Assembly: GCF_052115025.1 (NCBI RefSeq)
Contig: NZ_JBFRFW010000020.1
Coordinates: 61,217 to 125,216 of the forward strand
Source of the DNA: Bradyrhizobium_A sp052115025
Lineage (GTDB): Bacteria > Pseudomonadota > Alphaproteobacteria > Rhizobiales > Xanthobacteraceae
Direction: 5' to 3'
Length of the DNA: 64,000 nt
How positions within the stretch are numbered: the first letter of the stretch is position 1; each line of letters begins with the position of its first letter. Position numbers and translations under genes: made by a program. Positions 58,775-64,000 of the stretch are shown here, in pieces. A model generated the notes under the pieces. The model had not been told where the DNA came from. It searched no databases and saw only the letters and a list, made by a program, of their open reading frames with translations.

Positions 58775-61700
58775 TCACTCCGCCGGCGCCAGATGGCCCG
58801 AGCCGCCCGCGCCCTCGGCCTCGTCCTCGCCGCGCAGGAACATCATGCGCAGCGCCGGCACCACCACCAGCAGCATCACCGGCCCGATCAGCATGCCGCC
58901 GACGACCACGGTGGCGAGCGGCCGCTGCACCTGGCTGCCGATGCCGGTCGAGATCGCCGCCGGAAACAGACCGATGCAGGCGGACATCGCGGTCATCAGC
59001 ATCGGCCGCATGCGCTGGGTCGCGGCATGGAACATGGCTTCCGTCGTCGGCATGCCTTCGGCCCTGACCTGGTTGTAGTAGGTGATCATCAGGATGCCAT
59101 CCATCACCGACACGCCGAACAGGGAGACGAAGCCGATGGCCGCCGAGATACTGAAGTCGAGGCCCGACACGTACAGTGCGACGATGCCGCCGGCGATCGC
59201 GAACGGAATGCCCGCCAGCGCCAGCAGGCTGTCGCGCAGCGAATTGAACAGGCCATAGAGCAGCACCAGGATCAGCAGCAGGCTGATCGGCACCACCACC
59301 TCGAGCCGCTTCTTGGCGAGCTCGAGATCCTCGAATTCGCCGGACCAGACGATGCGGTAGCCGCTCGGCAGCTTGACGTTCTTCGCGATCCGCTCCTGCG
59401 CGTCCTCGACGGTGCCGCCGAGATCGCGGCCGCGGACGCTGAACTTGATCGGAATGTAGCGCGTGCTGGTCTCGTGGTAGATGTAGGATGCACCGGTATC
59501 CAGCGTAATGGTGGCGAGCTCACGCAACGGAATATACGCGGTGCCGCCGCTGGCGTTGGCATAGCCCACCTTGATGTCACCGACCTGGTCGAGATTGTCG
59601 CGGTAGGCCCTGTCGAGCCTGACCACGACACTGAACTGGCGGTCGCCTTCGAGCAGATTGGTGGCCGAGGTGCCGCCGAGCGCGGCCTGGATCACAGTGT
59701 TGACGTCGCCGGTGTTCAGCCCGTAGCGGGCGGTCTTCTCGCGATCCACCTTGATGTTGAGGTTCGGCTGGCCGAGCACATGGAACACGCCGAGATCGGC
59801 AACACCGCGCACCTTTTCCATTTCGGCCTGGACCTTGGTCGCGAGTTCCTCGAGCACCTTCATGTTCGGCCCGAGGATCTTGACCGAGTTGGCGCCCTTG
59901 ACCCCCGAGATGGCTTCCTCGACGTTGTCCTGGATGTACTGCGAGAAATTGAAGGTCGCTCCCGGCACCGCGTCGGTGAACTCCTTGTTCAACTCCTCCG
60001 TCAGCTTCTCCTTGGTGTAGCCCGTCGGCCACTCATCGTACGGCTTCAGCGGCGCGAAAATCTCGATGTTGGAGAAGGGCGACGCATCGCTGCCATTGTC
60101 CGGCCGGCCGTGCTGGGTCACCGCCGTAATGACTTCCGGATGGCGCAGCAGAATCTCGCGCAGCTTCCCCGTCGCCGGTGTGCCCGCGTCCAGCCCGAGG
60201 GACGGCGGCAAGGCGACGCGGATCCAGAGATTGCCCTCCTCCAGATGCGGCAGGAATTCGCTGCCAAGCCGCGTACCCAGCAGACTGATCAGCCCGAGAA
60301 AGCCGAGCCCGACCGCCACCATCGTCTTGCGGTGGGCGAGCGACCAGCGCAGCACCGGCGCATAGATCGCGCGCAGCGCACGGACCACGACGGTCTCGGT
60401 CTCATGCACACGGTCGGGCAGCAGGTACGACGCCAGCACCGGCGTGATCGTGAAGGTTGCGATCAGCGCGCCGGCCAGCGCATAGGCATAGGTCCGCGCC
60501 ATCGGGCTGAAGATCTGGCCCTCGACGCCCTGCATGGTGAACAGCGGAACGAACGCCGCCACCGTGATCGCCGCGGAGAACAGGATCGCGGTGTCGACCT
60601 GCAGCCCGCTGACCAGGATCAGGCGAAGTCGATCGGTCCAGCTGTTACGCGCGCCAGGCCGCTCCCGGGTCGGATCGTCGCCCCAGGCGCCATCGCTCAG
60701 ATGGCCCAGCGCCTTCTGCCGTTCGTCGAGCCGCGACTGGAAGTTGCGGAAGACGTTCTCGACCAGGATCACCGCGGAATCGACGATGATGCCGAAATCG
60801 ACCGCGCCGACCGACAGCAGGTTGGCATCCTCCTTCATCAACACCAGGATGATCACGCTGAAGAACAGCGCAAAGGGAATGTTGACGCCAACGATGATCG
60901 CGCTGCGCAGATCGCCGAGGAAAATCCACTGGATCAGGAACACCAGCACGCAGCCGAAGATCAGGTTGTGCAGCACGGTGTGGGTGGTCACCGACACCAG
61001 CGACCCCCGATCGTAATAGGGCACGAGCTTGACGCCCGGTGGCAAAGTGCCATCGCTGTTCATCTTCTCGACTTCGGCCTTCACCTTCGGCAGCACATCA
61101 TTGGTGTGCAGCGTGCGGTTCATCACCACGATCGACAGCGCGACATCGTCTTCGCGGTCACGCCCGGCGATGCCGAGGCGGGGAACAAAACCGACATTGA
61201 CCTTGGCGAGGTCCTTGATCGTGATCGGCACGCCGTTCGACTGGCTGAGGACGATGTTCTCGACATCCTCTGTGCGATAGCCCTTGGTGAGATCGTCGGT
61301 GCCGCCGCTGTCGATCAGGCCGACGCCACGGATGTTGATCGACTGCTGGCCGACCGTAATCTCGCGGCCGCCGACATTGATATTGGCGTTGCCGAGCGCG
61401 GTAATGATCTGCGGAACCGTGACGCCATAGGCCTCCAGACGATGCAGATCGACATCGACATTGTATTGCTTTGTGGTGCCGCCCCACGAATTGACCTGCG
61501 CCACGCCCGGCACCGAGAACAGCCGCCGCAGCACCACCCAGTCCTGCACCGTGCGCAGGTTGGTCAACCCGAAATGCGGCGGACCGACGAGCTGGTAGCG
61601 GAAGATCTCGCCGGTGAGGCTCGACTGCTGGATCTGCGGAATCTGGTTCTGCGGCAGCGTCACGTTCTGCTGCAGGCTGAGCGCCGCCTGGGTATAGGCG

Positions 61701-62014
61701 GCATAATAATCGACGCCATACTTGAAGGTCACACGCACGAAGGTCAGGCCGTAGAACGACGTCGAGCGGATATTGTCCACGCCGGGCGTCGGATAGAGGC
61801 CGATCTCCATCGGAACGGTGTAGTAGCGCTCCATTTCCTCGGCCGACAGCCCCGGCGCCTGCGCCGTGATCTCCAGGATCACCGGTGCCGGATTGGGATA
61901 GGCCTCGATGTTCAGCCTGGTGAACGCCAGGATGCCGGCACCGATGAACACCAGCAGACCCAACATGACGATCGGGCGCCGGGTCAAGCCAAACGCAAGA
62001 ATTCCCTTCAGCAC
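58775..62014 (-). CDS. CzcA/CusA family RND efflux pump
   Basis: The 1079-residue inner-membrane pump has 12 helices and two large periplasmic loops, as in RND transporters. The helix 4 motif DFGIIVD with GIIVD, and the N-terminal ILAFGLTRRPIVMLGLLVFI, place it in the heavy-metal efflux (HME) group. HME pumps export Cu, Ag, Zn, Co or Cd, using the proton gradient, with adaptor and outer-membrane partners. The adaptor gene lies upstream with 47 bases between them. The metal cannot be read from the sequence; no methionine-cluster typical of CusA was confirmed. Confidence 0.93.
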   Translation of the reverse strand: MLKGILAFGLTRRPIVMLGLLVFIGAGILAFTRLNIEAYPNPAPVILEITAQAPGLSAEEMERYYTVPMEIGLYPTPGVDNIRSTSFYGLTFVRVTFKYGVDYYAAYTQAALSLQQNVTLPQNQIPQIQQSSLTGEIFRYQLVGPPHFGLTNLRTVQDWVVLRRLFSVPGVAQVNSWGGTTKQYNVDVDLHRLEAYGVTVPQIITALGNANINVGGREITVGQQSINIRGVGLIDSGGTDDLTKGYRTEDVENIVLSQSNGVPITIKDLAKVNVGFVPRLGIAGRDREDDVALSIVVMNRTLHTNDVLPKVKAEVEKMNSDGTLPPGVKLVPYYDRGSLVSVTTHTVLHNLIFGCVLVFLIQWIFLGDLRSAIIVGVNIPFALFFSVIILVLMKEDANLLSVGAVDFGIIVDSAVILVENVFRNFQSRLDERQKALGHLSDGAWGDDPTRERPGARNSWTDRLRLILVSGLQVDTAILFSAAITVAAFVPLFTMQGVEGQIFSPMARTYAYALAGALIATFTITPVLASYLLPDRVHETETVVVRALRAIYAPVLRWSLAHRKTMVAVGLGFLGLISLLGTRLGSEFLPHLEEGNLWIRVALPPSLGLDAGTPATGKLREILLRHPEVITAVTQHGRPDNGSDASPFSNIEIFAPLKPYDEWPTGYTKEKLTEELNKEFTDAVPGATFNFSQYIQDNVEEAISGVKGANSVKILGPNMKVLEELATKVQAEMEKVRGVADLGVFHVLGQPNLNIKVDREKTARYGLNTGDVNTVIQAALGGTSATNLLEGDRQFSVVVRLDRAYRDNLDQVGDIKVGYANASGGTAYIPLRELATITLDTGASYIYHETSTRYIPIKFSVRGRDLGGTVEDAQERIAKNVKLPSGYRIVWSGEFEDLELAKKRLEVVVPISLLLILVLLYGLFNSLRDSLLALAGIPFAIAGGIVALYVSGLDFSISAAIGFVSLFGVSVMDGILMITYYNQVRAEGMPTTEAMFHAATQRMRPMLMTAMSACIGLFPAAISTGIGSQVQRPLATVVVGGMLIGPVMLLVVVPALRMMFLRGEDEAEGAGGSGHLAPAE

Positions 62015-62061
62015 AGCCTGCCTCTTTCGTGATTGGTTTGCCGCGGCGATATCGCAGCCGT

Positions 62062-63294
62062 TCAGCCGCCGGCCTGTCCGATCGCCAGCATGTTGCTCAG
62101 GAACACCGCGCCGTCAGTCGCCACCAGCTCACCGGGCTTCACCCCGCCGAGGATCTGCCGCATGCCATCCTTCTGCGTGCCGACGGTGACGGTGCGCTGA
62201 CTGAAGCGGCGCCGATCGGTCGTGACCCACACCGTCATTGTGCCATCGCCTTCACGGACCACGCCGCCCAGCGGCACCGCAGGCGAGCGGATCGGATCTC
62301 CGGTCCGGATCACGAAACGCGCGAACATGCCCGAGCGCAGCTCATGTTCGGGATCGTCGATTTCCGAACGGATCAGCATGCGCCGGGTGCTGGCATCCAC
62401 GGTGGAGTTGATTGTGGAAATGCGCCCCTCGAACACCTTGTTCGGGTAGGCCGCCACCGAAACCTTGACCTCCTGGCCGAGGCGCACCGCCGGAACATCG
62501 CTCTCGGCAACATTCGCCAGCATCCACATCGTCGCCGTGTCGGCCACCGAAAACGGCGCCGGCGCATTCCCGGGCTGAACAAACAGACCGGGCGCAGCGG
62601 CGCGGGCGGTCACGCGGCCGCTGATCGGACTTTTCACCACAAGGCGCGAATCCGCCTTGCGCTCCCTGATGATCGCATCGACCTCGCTTTCGGTTTTGCC
62701 GAAGATGCGCACCGCGTCGCGCGCCGCCTTCAGCGCGCCTTCGGCGGTCTGCTGGTCCGACACCGCCTGCTCGAGGTCCTTCTGGGCGATAGCCCGCGAC
62801 TCGTACAGCATCTTCAGGCGCGTGAGTGCCCGCGTCGTCAGTTCGTGCACACCGGCCGACGAAATCAGGGTCGAGCCCGCCGTCAGCAGGTCGGGGCTAT
62901 CGATCGTGAACAGCACCTGTCCCTTGGTGACGTCGTCACCGACCTTTGCGAACAGCTCCAGGATCCGCCCCTGATAAGGCGAGAACACCTGCAGGGTCAT
63001 GTCCTCGTTGAAATCGATACTGCCGACCGCTGACCTCTCGACCGGAAACTCGCTTTCGCCGACCACCTCGACCTTCACGGTCGACAGTTGCTTGTCGTTG
63101 AGCTGGACGCTCGGAACTCCACCGACCGAGCCGGTCTTGACATCCGCCGTATCGGCCTTGGCGTTGGCGTCGGAGCTGACGGCCTTTGCGCCCGTTCCCA
63201 GCCATGCCGACAGGTGGTTGACCGAATATGCGCCTGCGGCGAAGCACAGCACGGCGCCCGCCGCCAGCATCGCCTTCGATTTTGGGTTAGCCAT
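62062..63294 (-). CDS. RND efflux periplasmic adaptor (CusB/CzcB-like)
   Basis: The 410-residue protein has an N-terminal membrane or signal segment (MLAAGAVLCFAAGAYSVNHL, after a short basic start MANPKSK), a lipoyl/barrel-sandwich pair (VFSPYQGRILELFAKVGDDV with KGQVLFTIDSPDL), a coiled-coil hairpin (residues about 150-215) and the beta-barrel domain. It links the CzcA-like pump to an outer-membrane channel. The ATG at 63294 is chosen over the longer frame since it gives the basic N terminus before the hydrophobic segment. No CusF-like metal domain is fused. Confidence 0.92.
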   Translation of the reverse strand: MANPKSKAMLAAGAVLCFAAGAYSVNHLSAWLGTGAKAVSSDANAKADTADVKTGSVGGVPSVQLNDKQLSTVKVEVVGESEFPVERSAVGSIDFNEDMTLQVFSPYQGRILELFAKVGDDVTKGQVLFTIDSPDLLTAGSTLISSAGVHELTTRALTRLKMLYESRAIAQKDLEQAVSDQQTAEGALKAARDAVRIFGKTESEVDAIIRERKADSRLVVKSPISGRVTARAAAPGLFVQPGNAPAPFSVADTATMWMLANVAESDVPAVRLGQEVKVSVAAYPNKVFEGRISTINSTVDASTRRMLIRSEIDDPEHELRSGMFARFVIRTGDPIRSPAVPLGGVVREGDGTMTVWVTTDRRRFSQRTVTVGTQKDGMRQILGGVKPGELVATDGAVFLSNMLAIGQAGG

Positions 63295-63515
63295 CACTGC
63301 ACCTGCTTGCTCGGCCCGCACCCCCGCGAGCACCTGGGCAAATCGCGCCTCTTATGCTCCCAAACCGCCGGCCGGTTCACTGTGACAAACCACGGCTGCG
63401 AACTGGACAAATCGCAGTTCCCGCCCCCGCGAACAGTTTCTAGGGTGCGGCCCGCTTACCTTCCTCTGCCGACGGCGCCGCGATCCCTGGTGCCTTGCTA
63501 TTTTCGGGAAACGCG

Positions 63516-64000
63516 ATGTCCATGCTGAAGTGTCGTCCGGCTGTGCTGGCCTCCTTCACGGCCGTTCTGCTGTCGAGCTGCGCGGTCGGGCCCAACTTCT
63601 CCTCGCCGCCGACGCCCGACGTCGCCGGCTACACCCCGGAGCCGCTGGCCTCGCCGCGCGCCGCTCCCGGCGCGCCGCGCATTGCCGGCCAGCGCTTCAC
63701 GAGCGGTGCCGACATCCCGACCCGCTGGTGGGCAGCGTTCCGCTCAAAACCGCTCAACGACCTGATCCGCTTGTCGATCGCACACAATCCGTCGCTGCAG
63801 GCGTCGGAAGCCGCGATCCGCGTCGCCCAGTTCAATGCGCTGGCGCAGCGCGGCCTGTTCTTCCCGCAGATCGGCGCCAACTACACCCCGTCCGACCTGC
63901 AGCAGTCCGCCAACGGCACGGTCGACCCGGAAGTGACGCCGCAGACCCGCTACACGCTGCACACCGCGCAGCTCAACGTCAGCTTCACGCCGGACATCTG
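63516..64000 (+). CDS. NodT/TolC-type RND outer-membrane lipoprotein (partial)
   Basis: The frame runs off the right edge. The first 161 residues show a lipoprotein signal ending in LLSSC (lipidated Cys near residue 21), then the outer-membrane factor start VGPNFSSPPTPD and the helical repeat sequence WWAAFRSKPLNDLIRLSIAH and NPSLQASEAAIRVAQFNALA. It is divergent from the adaptor and pump genes, so the three could make a full tripartite efflux system. The start ATG at 63516 follows GGGAA by 7-11 bases. Confidence 0.92.
   Translation, partial: MSMLKCRPAVLASFTAVLLSSCAVGPNFSSPPTPDVAGYTPEPLASPRAAPGAPRIAGQRFTSGADIPTRWWAAFRSKPLNDLIRLSIAHNPSLQASEAAIRVAQFNALAQRGLFFPQIGANYTPSDLQQSANGTVDPEVTPQTRYTLHTAQLNVSFTPDI

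Noticed and set aside
58010..62032. 1340-codon open frame on the plus strand antisense to the RND pump
   Set aside because: It is the shadow of a GC-rich gene: composition is Arg/His/Gln-rich and low in motifs. The minus-strand frame has clear RND signatures.

Overview
The window is GC-rich DNA from an alphaproteobacterium, most likely of the Bradyrhizobium/Rhodopseudomonas/Afipia group (Nitrobacteraceae). The pointers are a Bradyrhizobium-type porin (11734-13242), a TIGR02301-type secreted protein, many LLM, SRPBCC and ABC-transport genes, and palindromic intergenic repeats of the kind scattered through these genomes. I cannot fix the genus or species from sequence alone. No integrase, transposase, CRISPR array or rRNA operon was seen. 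One tRNA-Pro(CGG) is present.

Layout. 1-3.6 kb: a class II aldolase gene, then an AT-richer patch of orphan immunity-like genes (DUF4261, Imm11, a small hypothetical gene) and a small membrane protein gene bounded by 44-bp direct repeats. 3.6-9.5 kb: PACE efflux gene with divergent LysR, an LLM flavin oxidoreductase, a KdgT-type permease, an LldD-type 2-hydroxyacid dehydrogenase and its divergent FadR-type regulator with a clear palindromic operator. 9.5-17 kb: LysR and autotransporter gene remnants, a tiny secreted protein, a LysR regulator, the porin, an ArsR protein, a drug-efflux MFS and an SsuD-like monooxygenase. 17.3-27.1 kb: housekeeping region with tRNA-Pro, Sua5, a D-2-hydroxyacid dehydrogenase, NudK, SRAP, a NUDIX protein, a dihydroorotase-like amidohydrolase, YgfZ, Tag, and a lone phage-tail-collar protein.

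27.3-33.1 kb: ten genes on the plus strand that start with an ArsR repressor under a promoter with four regularly spaced half-sites, followed by five SRPBCC/AHSA1 proteins, two VOC proteins, a DoxX-like membrane protein and a Bcr/CflA exporter. 33.7-40.7 kb: a tight minus-strand operon of MFS transporter, glycerol-kinase-like FGGY kinase, GlpD, an alkyl-DHAP-synthase-like FAD enzyme and a GlpP antiterminator homologue. Its leader has mutually exclusive inverted repeats, one of which buries the first ribosome binding site. I think these two loci are the most worthwhile in the window.

40.7-50.3 kb: HxlR/GST pair, HD hydrolase, tyrosine phosphatase, then a branched-chain-type ABC transporter operon (livG-livF-SBP-livH-livM) with a DapA-family lyase and a divergent FCD-type GntR regulator sharing a 16-bp repeated site. 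50.3-64 kb: YunG-like protein, NrtR-like regulator, large DUF2339 membrane protein, a histidine kinase and divergent response regulator, small secreted proteins, and a CzcA/CusA-type RND pump with adaptor and a divergent NodT-type outer-membrane factor that runs off the right edge.
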